This document shows positions 1 through 6,040 of a stretch of 9,734 nucleotides of DNA, piece after piece. The DNA is from Bacteroidales bacterium (lineage in GTDB: Bacteria; Bacteroidota; Bacteroidia; Bacteroidales; Muribaculaceae), in NCBI GenBank assembly GCA_004553485.1, contig SFLG01000062.1:1-9734 (forward strand). The letters are read 5' to 3'. A program made the translations under genes and the position numbers. The notes under the pieces were generated by a model. It was not told the DNA's origin, did not search any database, and was given only the letters and a program-made list of their open reading frames with translations. Each line of letters starts with the position of its first letter. Position 1 is the stretch's first letter.

Positions 1-96
1 GCCCAAAAAAGGTTGACTGTTTTTAGTTTCTGTCCTGATTAGTTGACCCCTGTTACGTCAGAAGCAGTCGTTGGGGCCACTTGTTGACGGGATCCG

Positions 97-139
97 AAAA
101 AGCTGAGGCCGTTTCGTCACGAACTGCCTCTGCTTTTTT
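97..139 (+). terminator. Bidirectional intrinsic terminator of an upstream unit
   Basis: The left arm AAAAAGC-T-GAGGC (97-109) pairs with GCCTC-T-GCTTTTT (126-138), 12 base pairs around one T-T mismatch. The apex can fold further through TTCG-TCA-CGAA (113-123). The 3' side ends in a six-T run (134-139) and the 5' side carries a five-A run, so it can act on both strands. It lies directly before the pheA promoter and probably ends a gene outside the window. The structure is read from the sequence; termination is inferred. Confidence 0.8.
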
Positions 140-149
140 GTGGCAGTTT

Positions 150-181
150 TTTGCCGCAGTGACGGATTTGTCGTATCTTTG
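150..181 (+). promoter_or_regulatory. Bacteroidetes-type promoter of the aromatic amino acid operon
   Basis: TTTG at 150-153 and TATCTTTG at 174-181, 20 bases apart, match the Bacteroidetes primary-sigma consensus (-33 TTTG, -7 TAnnTTTG). Transcription would start near 187-190, leaving a leader of about 160 nt before pheA. The -33 box lies in a small inverted repeat (139-145 with 152-158, one G-T pair, six-base loop), which could be an operator or chance. Confidence 0.68.
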
Positions 182-220
182 CACAAGCGCAATCCGCTTT
201 CGGCACCGAAACGAAGGCGG

Positions 221-265
221 ATGTTTATATTATTATTTAAGGCTCGGATATATCTCAGGGTATAG
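221..265 (+). CDS. Possible leader peptide (14 aa, contains Phe and Tyr)
   Basis: An ATG at 221 directly follows a hairpin near the predicted transcript 5' end and opens a 14-codon frame, MFILLFKARIYLRV, ending at TAG. It has Phe at positions 2 and 6 and Tyr at 11. Its place upstream of a Phe/Tyr operon is what an attenuation leader peptide would have. Against this, Phe/Tyr density is modest for AT-rich DNA, and no terminator hairpin follows. It may be chance. Conservation in related genomes would decide. Confidence 0.2.
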   Translation: MFILLFKARIYLRV

Positions 266-292
266 ACCTTATAAGTTTTATTCGTCTTACCC

Positions 293-340
293 ATAAACCC
301 ATAAACCTCAGATTATCAGGTTAAAAACTTAACAATCTGA
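293..340 (+). repeat. Leader repeat and hairpin, copy A (before pheA)
   Basis: The 30 bases at 293-322 follow the pattern ATAAACYCATAAACY + TCARATTW + TCAGGTT and match 26 of 30 bases at 3602-3631 before tyrA. The 3' part folds: 308-314 TCAGATT pairs with 334-340 AATCTGA, and 320-324 GTTAA pairs with 329-333 TTAAC around an AAAC loop, with a five-base bulge on the left. The hairpin ends 11 bases before the pheA ATG. Role unknown; RNA regulatory element, operator and dispersed repeat are all possible. Confidence 0.5.
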
Positions 341-351
341 ATATACGAACA

Positions 352-1236
352 ATGCATCGACCTAAAAGAGCACAGGGCCCGCACGACGCCGCAACGCCGC
401 TGCGTGTGGCGATACAGGGTATAGCCGGATGTTTCCACGACGCCGCGGCACGGTCGTTCTACGCCCCGGCCGAGGTCAGCACGGTAGAGTGCGAGACCTT
501 TCCGGCAATGTTCGAGACCCTCGACAACGACCCGTCGCTGTCGGCAATCATGGCCATCGACAACACCATAGCCGGCAGCATCCTGCCCAACCACGAGCTT
601 CTGCGGCGCTCGCGCCTCACCGTCACCGGCGAGTGGAAAATGCGCATCTCGCACGTGCTGTGCGCGCTGCCGGGCCAGACCATCGCCGACATCCGCGAGG
701 TGCACTCGCACCCCATGGCGCTGATGCAGTGCGAGGAGTTTCTGCGCAGCCACCGCCATCTGCGTATGGTCGAGGACTTCGACACCGCCGGCTCGGCTCG
801 CGACATCGCCGCCGCGGGCCGCATGGGGGTGGCAGCCGTCTGCGGCGAGCTGGCGGCACAGCTCTACGGCCTGGAAATTTTGCAGGCCGGCATCGAGACC
901 AACAAGCACAACTACACCCGCTTCCTCGCCCTGGGACACGGCGCCCCGGCCGACGCTGACGACAAGGATATCGACAAGGCCTCGATAGTTTTCACGCTGC
1001 CCCACAGCAAGGGCGCGCTGTCGAGTGTGCTGGCCATTCTGTCGTTCTACGACATCAACCTCAGCAAGATACAGTCGCTGCCGCTGATAGGCCGCGAGTG
1101 GGAGTACCGGTTCTATGTCGACGTCACCTTCGACAACCCCACCCGCTACCGCCAGGCCATCGCCGCCATCCGCCCGCTGCTGAGCGACTTCCGCATCCTG
1201 GGCGAATACCGCGAGTTTAAATCAGATACCCTTTGA
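352..1236 (+). CDS. pheA: Prephenate dehydratase with ACT domain
   Basis: Converts prephenate to phenylpyruvate in the cytoplasm, the committed step to phenylalanine. The 294-residue protein has the usual monofunctional layout: a catalytic PDT domain (about 17-195) and a C-terminal ACT domain (about 208-290). Visible motifs are IQGIAGCFHDAAA (21-33), DTAGSA (144-149), the catalytic TRF signature in NYTRF (187-191), GALSSVL (221-227) and IQSLP (240-244). The last two sit where the family's GALxxxL and ESRP Phe-binding motifs lie, so feedback inhibition by Phe is likely, although IQSLP departs from ESRP. The first 16 residues precede the expected first strand (LRVAIQG) and form a short extension; no alternative ATG lies before the first conserved motif. 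It is the first gene of the operon, seven bases before the aminotransferase, which suggests coupled translation. Identity is secure; regulation is inferred from the ACT domain. Confidence 0.95.
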   Translation: MHRPKRAQGPHDAATPLRVAIQGIAGCFHDAAARSFYAPAEVSTVECETFPAMFETLDNDPSLSAIMAIDNTIAGSILPNHELLRRSRLTVTGEWKMRISHVLCALPGQTIADIREVHSHPMALMQCEEFLRSHRHLRMVEDFDTAGSARDIAAAGRMGVAAVCGELAAQLYGLEILQAGIETNKHNYTRFLALGHGAPADADDKDIDKASIVFTLPHSKGALSSVLAILSFYDINLSKIQSLPLIGREWEYRFYVDVTFDNPTRYRQAIAAIRPLLSDFRILGEYREFKSDTL

Positions 1237-1243
1237 CCGCATT

Positions 1244-2422
1244 ATGAGCAACACGATCAAACCTGCCGACCGCCTCAACGGCGTAGGCGAATACTACCTG
1301 CAACGCAAAATGAAAGAGGTGGCGGCACTCAACGCCCGCGGCCTCGACATAATCTCGCTGGGCATCGGCGGCCCCGACATGATGCCTCCGGCCGCTGCCA
1401 TCGACACGCTGTGCGAGCAGGCCCGGCGCCCCGACACGCACAGCTACCAGCTGGGCATAGGCGTGCCCGAGCTGCGCAAGGCCTTTGCCGACTGGTACAG
1501 TCGCTACTACAGCGTCACCCTCGACCCGGCGTCGGAGGTGCTGCCCCTCTCAGGCTCGAAAGAGGGCATCACCTTTATCTCGCTGGCCTTCCTCAACCCC
1601 GGCGACAAGGTGCTGGTGCCCGACCCCGGCTACCCCACCTACACCTCTGTGAGCAAACTCGTCGGCGCCGACATCGTCAAATACCCCCTTACCGAGCAGG
1701 GAGGGTGGCAGCCCGACTTCGACGCCCTGGAGGCGTCCGACCTGTCCGGGGTGAAGCTGATGTGGATCAACTATCCACACATGCCCACCGGCGCACGCGC
1801 ACGCCGCGAGACCTTTGAGCGCGCCGTCGACTTCGGCCGCCGCCACGGCATCCTCATCGTCAACGACAACCCCTACTCGTTCATCCTCAACGACCGCCCG
1901 ATGAGCATCCTCGAGGTGTCCGGCGCCCGCGAGACGGCAATCGAGCTCAACTCGCTCTCCAAGGCCCACAATATGGCCGGATGGCGCATGGGCGTGGTGG
2001 CCGGAAAGGCCGAGTTCGTCCAATATATATTAAAGGTAAAGAGCAACATCGACTCGGGCCAGTTCAAACCGCTGATGCTGGCCGCGGCAGAGGCCCTGGG
2101 CATGGGCGACGGCTGGTTCGAGGCCCTGAATGCCGAGTACCGCCGACGCCGCAGCGCCGCCGAGAAGGTCATGGAGGCGATGGACGTCACCTTTGACCCG
2201 TCGCAGTCGGGCCTCTTCCTGTGGGGACGCATCCCCGACGGCGAGACAAGCGGCGAGGCACTGGCCGACCGCATCCTCGCCGAGGCCCGCGTCTTCATCA
2301 CCCCCGGCTTTATCTTCGGCGCCAACGGCGACCGCTACGTGCGCATCAGCCTCTGCGCCCCCGCCGACAAGCTGCTGCAGGCCGCCGACCGCATAGCCCG
2401 GGCAAAAACGTCTGATAATTAA
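1244..2422 (+). CDS. Class I/II PLP-dependent aminotransferase, probably aromatic
   Basis: A 392-residue fold-type I aminotransferase that probably transaminates phenylpyruvate and 4-hydroxyphenylpyruvate to Phe and Tyr, with glutamate as donor. Visible features: SGSKEGI (103-109) in the PLP phosphate-binding turn, PDPGYPTY (126-133), DNPY (208-211, Asp for the pyridine nitrogen and Tyr), the Schiff-base lysine K240 in NSLSKAHNMAGWRMG with R248 following, and R367 in YVRIS as the likely carboxylate-binding arginine. Position 180 is unusual: the family's NPTG signature reads MPTG (NYPHMPTG, 176-183), so the Asn that usually contacts PLP is Met. Other members of the family with this gene order may share it (from memory). 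The gene starts seven bases after pheA and sits 31 bases before the DAHP synthase gene, so the aromatic role rests on context. Sequence alone does not exclude aspartate or LL-diaminopimelate-like specificity. Confidence 0.88.
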   Translation: MSNTIKPADRLNGVGEYYLQRKMKEVAALNARGLDIISLGIGGPDMMPPAAAIDTLCEQARRPDTHSYQLGIGVPELRKAFADWYSRYYSVTLDPASEVLPLSGSKEGITFISLAFLNPGDKVLVPDPGYPTYTSVSKLVGADIVKYPLTEQGGWQPDFDALEASDLSGVKLMWINYPHMPTGARARRETFERAVDFGRRHGILIVNDNPYSFILNDRPMSILEVSGARETAIELNSLSKAHNMAGWRMGVVAGKAEFVQYILKVKSNIDSGQFKPLMLAAAEALGMGDGWFEALNAEYRRRRSAAEKVMEAMDVTFDPSQSGLFLWGRIPDGETSGEALADRILAEARVFITPGFIFGANGDRYVRISLCAPADKLLQAADRIARAKTSDN

Positions 2423-2453
2423 CCGAATACAAATACTCCCAGACATACCGCCT

Positions 2454-3560
2454 ATGGCAGATATAAATATGGAAGGCCTCGAGCCGATAATCACAGACAA
2501 GGAGACGGGCGAGACCCACCGCCCCATAGTAATAGCCGGCCCGTGCTCGGCCGAGAGCGAGGAGCAGGTGATGAACACCGCCCGCGAGCTGTCTGACGCC
2601 GGCGTAAGGATTTTCCGCGCCGGAATCTGGAAGCCGCGCACCCGCCCCGGCGGCTTCGAGGGTGTGGGCGTCGTCGGCCTGCCGTGGCTGCGTCGCGTCA
2701 AGGAGGAGACGGGGATGCTCACCTCCACCGAAATCGCCAACCGCTTCCACGCCGAGGCCGCCATCGACGCCGGTGTGGACATCCTGTGGATAGGCGCCCG
2801 CACGTCGGCAAATCCGTTTGCCATGCAGGAGATTGCCGACGTCCTTGCCGAGCGGCGGTTCAGCAATCCCGTGCTGGTGAAAAACCCCGTCAACCCTGAC
2901 CTCGACCTGTGGATAGGCGCCCTGCAGCGCCTCTACAACGCCGGCATCCGCCGTCTGGGCGCCATCCACCGCGGCTTCAGCGCCTACGGCCACCACATCT
3001 ACCGCAACCTGCCCCAGTGGCACATCGCCCTCGAGCTGCGACGCCGTCTGCCGCAGCTACCCATCATCACCGACCCCAGCCACATCGGCGGCAAGCGCGA
3101 GCTGATAGCGCCGCTGTCGCAGCAGGCCCTCGACATGGGCTTCGACGGCCTCATCATCGAGAGCCACTGCAACCCCGACGCCGCCTGGAGCGACGCCTCG
3201 CAGCAGATTACGCCCGAGGCCCTGCACTACATCCTCAGCACCCTGGTGCTACGCGACGAGCGCGCCTCGACCGAGAACCTGGCCATGCTGCGCCGCGAAA
3301 TCGACCGCATCGACAACGACCTGCTGGAGGTGCTCAGCCGACGTATGCGCGTCTGCCGCGAAATCGGCCGCTACAAAAAAGAGCACTCCATGCCCGTGGT
3401 TCAGGCCAAACGCTACGGCGACATCATGAACGACCGCGTCAAGGCCGCCGTGGATATGCACATGGGCGCTGAGTTTATGCGCACCGTGCTCTCGGCCGTG
3501 CACGAGGAGTCGGTACGCCAGCAAATCAACATCCTCAACGGCGACGACATTAAGGAATAA
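2454..3560 (+). CDS. aroF: Bifunctional DAHP synthase / chorismate mutase
   Basis: Two enzymes in one 368-residue cytoplasmic protein. The N-terminal domain (about 20-265) is a type I-beta DAHP synthase, condensing phosphoenolpyruvate with erythrose 4-phosphate. Motifs: AGPCS (28-32, metal-ligand Cys31), KPRT (60-63), IGART (113-117), KNPV (143-146), HRGF (172-175), DPSH (207-210, His210) and IESH (235-238, Glu236); Asp247 in WSDASQQ is the likely fourth metal ligand. The C-terminal domain (about 274-360) is an AroQ-type chorismate mutase helical bundle: LRREIDRIDNDLLEVLSRRM (279-298) and IGRYKKEH (304-311) supply the conserved Arg/Lys residues. This order, mutase last, is known from Porphyromonas gingivalis, where prephenate feeds back on the synthase; Bacillus-type fusions have the mutase first. 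It lies in the operon with both prephenate-using enzymes. The symbol is conventional; aroG/aroA naming is also used. A 15-bp tandem repeat spans the stop codon. Confidence 0.93.
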   Translation: MADINMEGLEPIITDKETGETHRPIVIAGPCSAESEEQVMNTARELSDAGVRIFRAGIWKPRTRPGGFEGVGVVGLPWLRRVKEETGMLTSTEIANRFHAEAAIDAGVDILWIGARTSANPFAMQEIADVLAERRFSNPVLVKNPVNPDLDLWIGALQRLYNAGIRRLGAIHRGFSAYGHHIYRNLPQWHIALELRRRLPQLPIITDPSHIGGKRELIAPLSQQALDMGFDGLIIESHCNPDAAWSDASQQITPEALHYILSTLVLRDERASTENLAMLRREIDRIDNDLLEVLSRRMRVCREIGRYKKEHSMPVVQAKRYGDIMNDRVKAAVDMHMGAEFMRTVLSAVHEESVRQQINILNGDDIKE

Positions 3561-3584
3561 AAATTTAAGGAATAAAAATTTAAG
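3550..3584 (+). repeat. 15-bp tandem repeat across the aroF stop codon
   Basis: TTAAGGAATAAAAAT occurs at 3550-3564 and again, identically, at 3565-3579, followed by a partial TTAAG (3580-3584). The first copy includes the last two codons and the TAA of the DAHP synthase gene. Because the unit is a multiple of three, the second copy places another in-frame TAA at 3573-3575. It looks like a recent slippage duplication. Confidence 0.9.
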
Positions 3585-3601
3585 TTTCGCAAGCTCAACC
3601 T

Positions 3602-3653
3602 ATAAACTCATAAACTTCAAATTTTCAGGTTCAAAAGAACTTGAAAATTTGAG
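3602..3653 (+). repeat. Leader repeat and hairpin, copy B (before tyrA)
   Basis: Bases 3602-3631 match the pheA leader repeat (293-322) at 26 of 30 positions. The 3' part forms a strong hairpin: 3616-3632 pairs with 3637-3653 over 17 consecutive pairs (two of them G-T) around an AAAA loop. It ends 20 bases before the tyrA ATG. No T-run follows on the plus strand, so it does not look like an intrinsic terminator. It could be a protein-binding operator, an RNA regulatory or processing element that sets TyrA level within the operon, or a dispersed palindromic repeat. Confidence 0.55.
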
Positions 3654-3673
3654 TAAAAGAACCCGATAAAGCC

Positions 3674-4447
3674 ATGCGTATACTCATCCTCGGAGCCGGC
3701 AAAATGGGCTCGTTTTTCAGCGACCTGCTGTCCTTTGACCACGATGTGGCCGTCTACGACCCCAACCCCGAAAAGCTGCGCTTCACATACAACGTGCAGC
3801 GGTTCTCGGACCCGGCCGAAATAGACGCCTTCAACCCCGAAATGGTCATCAACGCCGCCACGGTCAAGTACACCATCCCGGCCTTCGAGGCCGTGCTGCC
3901 GCACCTGTCGGCCGGCTGCATCCTCAGCGACATCGCCTCCGTAAAGACCGGCCTGCCCGAGTTTTACGCCTCGTGCGGCCATCCCTTTGTGTCGACACAC
4001 CCGATGTTCGGCCCCACCTTTGCCTCACTCAACAACCTCGCCGACGAGAACGCCATCGTCATAAAGGAAGGCGACCATCTGGGGCGGGTGTTCTTCCTCG
4101 ACCTCTACCGCCGCCTGCGTCTGCACATCGAAGAGTATACCTTTGCCGAGCACGACCTCACCATCGCCTACTCGCTGAGCATCCCCTTTGCCTCCACACT
4201 GGCCTTCGGCGCCGTGATGAAGCACCAGAGCGCCCCGGGCACTACCTTCAAGCGCCACATGGCCATCGCCCGCGGCCTGATGAGTGAGGACGACTATCTG
4301 CTTACCGAAATCCTTTTCAACCCCAACAGCGCCGCCCAGCTCGACGGCATAATAACGAAGCTTCAGGAGCTGCGCAAACTCATCGAAAACCGCGACTCGG
4401 ACGGCATGAAAGCCTTTATCGACAGCGTCCGCGCCAACATCCGATAG
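3674..4447 (+). CDS. tyrA: Prephenate dehydrogenase
   Basis: Oxidatively decarboxylates prephenate to 4-hydroxyphenylpyruvate, the committed step to tyrosine. The 257-residue protein has an N-terminal Rossmann fold: GAGKMG (7-12) binds the dinucleotide, and Asp29 after strand 2 (VYDPN) suggests NAD+ over NADP+. Further motifs are SDIASVK (85-91), HPMFGP (109-114, with the expected catalytic His109) and EHD (159-161), which begins the C-terminal helical dimerisation domain. It is a monofunctional TyrA of about the minimum length: no chorismate mutase and no C-terminal ACT domain, so any tyrosine feedback must act otherwise. The His usually found after the HD helix in TyrA proteins seems replaced by Phe in SIPFAS (169-174). 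The gene follows the fusion enzyme after a 113-base gap holding repeat/hairpin B; a weak promoter-like TAAGTTTC (3581-3588) lacks a good -33 box. It is the last gene of the operon. Confidence 0.92.
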   Translation: MRILILGAGKMGSFFSDLLSFDHDVAVYDPNPEKLRFTYNVQRFSDPAEIDAFNPEMVINAATVKYTIPAFEAVLPHLSAGCILSDIASVKTGLPEFYASCGHPFVSTHPMFGPTFASLNNLADENAIVIKEGDHLGRVFFLDLYRRLRLHIEEYTFAEHDLTIAYSLSIPFASTLAFGAVMKHQSAPGTTFKRHMAIARGLMSEDDYLLTEILFNPNSAAQLDGIITKLQELRKLIENRDSDGMKAFIDSVRANIR

Positions 4448-4458
4448 CCACCCCTCCC

Positions 4459-4497
4459 GGCAAGCGCGTCAGGTCGGCCTGTTCACGCCCGTTTGCC
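4459..4497. terminator. Weak hairpin between convergent genes (possible terminator)
   Basis: GGCAAGCG (4459-4466) can pair with CGTTTGCC (4490-4497), eight pairs including one G-T, across a 23-base loop. It covers the gap between tyrA and the convergent acyltransferase and overlaps the latter's last codons. No T-run is present on either side, so a terminator role is doubtful. Confidence 0.18.
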
Positions 4498-5568
4498 ATT
4501 AATGCGCGGCCCATAGTATCGTCGCAGGGGATGCTCAACAAGCACGGCTATCAGCACCGACAGCACAACTGTCGCAAACAGGACCACTGCGAAGGAGAGG
4601 CCGTCGCCAAGTGCCTCGGGCAGGCCCAGGACGACAGCCACCTGCGTCATCGGCCAATGCACAAGGTATATGTTGTACGACACGTTGTCGCGCTTGCCCT
4701 CCCAGGTACCCCAGCGTCCGGTCATCGACAGCATTATAACTATATAGGTCAGGCCGATAGGTCTAAACAACAGTCCCAGACCAAAGTCCAGGAAAGATAC
4801 CGAATAATAGCACAGCACGGCAACGGCCAGCATCAGCCAGCGTCGGCGCATCAGCTCGTCAAACCAGTAATAGATAAGCACGCCGCTGCAAAAGTAGCAC
4901 AGCTGGCCAAACACCTGACGACCAAGTATTTCATAAATGCCTCGGCCCGAGTTTTCGTGAAGGTGGAAAAAGATCACCACCCACGCCGCCGACAGCAGAT
5001 ACACCGTCGTCAGCACGGCGGTAGCCCGGTTATGAAGCCGCGCCGACAGCCACACCAGCACGGGCACCGCCAGGTAAAGCATCCACTCTATTTTCATTGT
5101 CCACAGCGACCCGTTCACGGCGTCCATCCGCATCCCCTCAAAGACGCCGGGCAAGGTCGGCTCGACAAAATTGACAAAACCGAGATTGGCGCCCAGGTAC
5201 TTCCAGAAATGCCACGAGCCGAAATACTGCCATGCCGGCAGGGTTGAGACTGCCACCAGCACTATTGCAAAAAACAGCACTGTGGTGACGTATGCCGGGA
5301 GAAGACGCAGCGCCCTCGACTTAAAATAGCCCGAAAGGTAATGGCCGGCATGGCTGCGACGGCGCAAGTAACTGCCATACACAAGGAAACCGCTCAACGA
5401 AAAAAAGCAGCCCACGGCGTCATAACCCTCGATAAAGAACCCGTATTCTGTCCCCGTCAAAATATTATAGTGTGTCACAAAAACGCTCAAAACCAGCAGA
5501 TAGCGCATGACGCCCATGTTGTTGGGCATCGGCACTTTGTACGGGACGTTGTTGGGATGCAGACTCAT
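4483..5568 (-). CDS. Acyltransferase-3 family integral membrane protein
   Basis: A 361-residue polytopic membrane protein of the acyltransferase-3 (OafA-like) family, which transfers acetyl or other short acyl groups to cell-surface sugars such as O-antigen or capsule. Family signs: NNMGVMRYLLVLSVFVTHYN with His33 in the first membrane segment, FFSLSGFLVYGSY (55-67), KSRALRLLPAYV (83-94) with the arginine-rich turn, NGSLWTMKIEW (152-162, Glu161), YNIYLVHWPM (298-307) and VEHPLRR (344-350) at the C-terminal end. About ten hydrophobic segments are visible. Length matches the stand-alone catalytic module, with no extra SGNH domain. The start at 5568 is supported by a promoter about 125 bases upstream; Met14 is an alternative. 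It stands alone, convergent with the aromatic operon, with no glycosyltransferases nearby, so the acceptor cannot be named. Confidence 0.85.
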   Translation of the reverse strand: MSLHPNNVPYKVPMPNNMGVMRYLLVLSVFVTHYNILTGTEYGFFIEGYDAVGCFFSLSGFLVYGSYLRRRSHAGHYLSGYFKSRALRLLPAYVTTVLFFAIVLVAVSTLPAWQYFGSWHFWKYLGANLGFVNFVEPTLPGVFEGMRMDAVNGSLWTMKIEWMLYLAVPVLVWLSARLHNRATAVLTTVYLLSAAWVVIFFHLHENSGRGIYEILGRQVFGQLCYFCSGVLIYYWFDELMRRRWLMLAVAVLCYYSVSFLDFGLGLLFRPIGLTYIVIMLSMTGRWGTWEGKRDNVSYNIYLVHWPMTQVAVVLGLPEALGDGLSFAVVLFATVVLSVLIAVLVEHPLRRYYGPRINGKRA

Positions 5569-5700
5569 CTATTTGCGGGAAATGCCGGTATGTTGATGCC
5601 GGTATGTTATTGGCTTATTGGTTCTTCGCCGTGTCAGAACTGGTTCTTCTCCGGGTCACGGGAACTCTCTCAACAGACGTATGGTATCGCCTTTCTGCGG

Positions 5701-5731
5701 CAAATTTACGGCTATTTTGCTCCACGGCAAA
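5701..5731 (-). promoter_or_regulatory. Bacteroidetes-type promoter of the acyltransferase gene
   Basis: On the minus strand, TTTG (5731-5728) and TAAATTTG (5708-5701) are 19 bases apart, matching the -33/-7 consensus. Transcription would begin near 5694, giving a leader of about 125 nt before the ATG at 5568. Confidence 0.6.
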
Positions 5732-5846
5732 ATTCCCAGGCACCGAACATACAACGAACAGACACCGGACATACACCGGCATCCCCGGACAGCTCCTGTC
5801 TTTGCCCCAAACTTTGCTGTTCGCGACAAAATTTTCCGCCTCGGCT

Positions 5847-5877
5847 TTTGATTGTTCCCTAATAAGTTGTATCTTTG
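5847..5877 (+). promoter_or_regulatory. Bacteroidetes-type promoter of the LRR protein gene
   Basis: TTTG (5847-5850) and TATCTTTG (5870-5877) are 19 bases apart. The -7 box is identical to that of the pheA promoter. Transcription would start near 5884, leaving a leader of about 155 nt before the ATG at 6041. Confidence 0.68.
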
Positions 5878-6040
5878 CGTAATTCTAAACGTGTGCGCCC
5901 GCGCGCCCGCATTCATATTTAACGATTACCTTACCTTGAAAATTCAGCCGGCCTGCTCATTACAGGCACAAGGCAAACCTTAAACGCCGAGAAAATCAAA
6001 TCAAATTTTACTCATAAACATCTAAAATCCAATCAACAAA

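Larger units (their letters stand above)
188..351 (+). promoter_or_regulatory. Long structured 5' leader of the pheA operon
   Basis: The probable transcript leader is AT-rich and contains: (1) a hairpin at 194-220, CCGC-TTTCG pairing with CGAAA and GCGG with a five-base bulge on the 3' side; (2) directly after it an ATG mini-ORF (221-265) encoding MFILLFKARIYLRV; (3) in another frame, a Tyr-rich stretch ending at a TAA at 294-296 but with no ATG, GTG or TTG downstream of the predicted transcription start; (4) two tandem ATAAACC units (293-307); (5) a hairpin at 308-340. No T-run follows the last hairpin, so a classical intrinsic attenuator is not visible. Length, position and structure suggest regulation by aromatic amino acid supply, but no known riboswitch or T-box was recognised. 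Confidence 0.4.
5569..6040. promoter_or_regulatory. Divergent intergenic region (472 bp)
   Basis: No gene is supported here. It holds a minus-strand promoter (5701-5731) for the acyltransferase and a plus-strand promoter (5847-5877) for the LRR protein. A 13-bp direct repeat ATGCCGGTATGTT lies at 5582-5594 and 5596-5608 in the acyltransferase leader, and an inverted relative, ACATACACCGGCATC, at 5769-5783, beyond its promoter. ACACCGG is repeated at 5762-5768 and 5773-5779. The LRR gene leader carries CTCATAAAC (6011-6019), also seen before tyrA. Open frames in this stretch show no domain or codon signal. Confidence 0.55.

Noticed and set aside
81..296. 71-codon frame from a TTG start as a real gene
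   Set aside because: Its start lies before the terminator and promoter and the frame runs through both. Only its Tyr-rich 3' end is of interest.
308..340. Hairpin A as an intrinsic attenuator
   Set aside because: No T-run follows; the next bases are ATATACGAAC and then the pheA start.
316..1005. 229-codon open frame antisense to pheA
   Set aside because: It lies opposite a gene with clear motifs; same codon-bias shadow, no recognisable protein.
4531..5247. 238-codon open frame opposite the acyltransferase gene
   Set aside because: The minus strand carries the family motifs; this frame is rich in His, Gln, Arg and Lys with no domain.
5341..5916. Overlapping open frames on both strands across the divergent region
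   Set aside because: They cover two well-placed promoters and the acyltransferase start, and show no coding signal.
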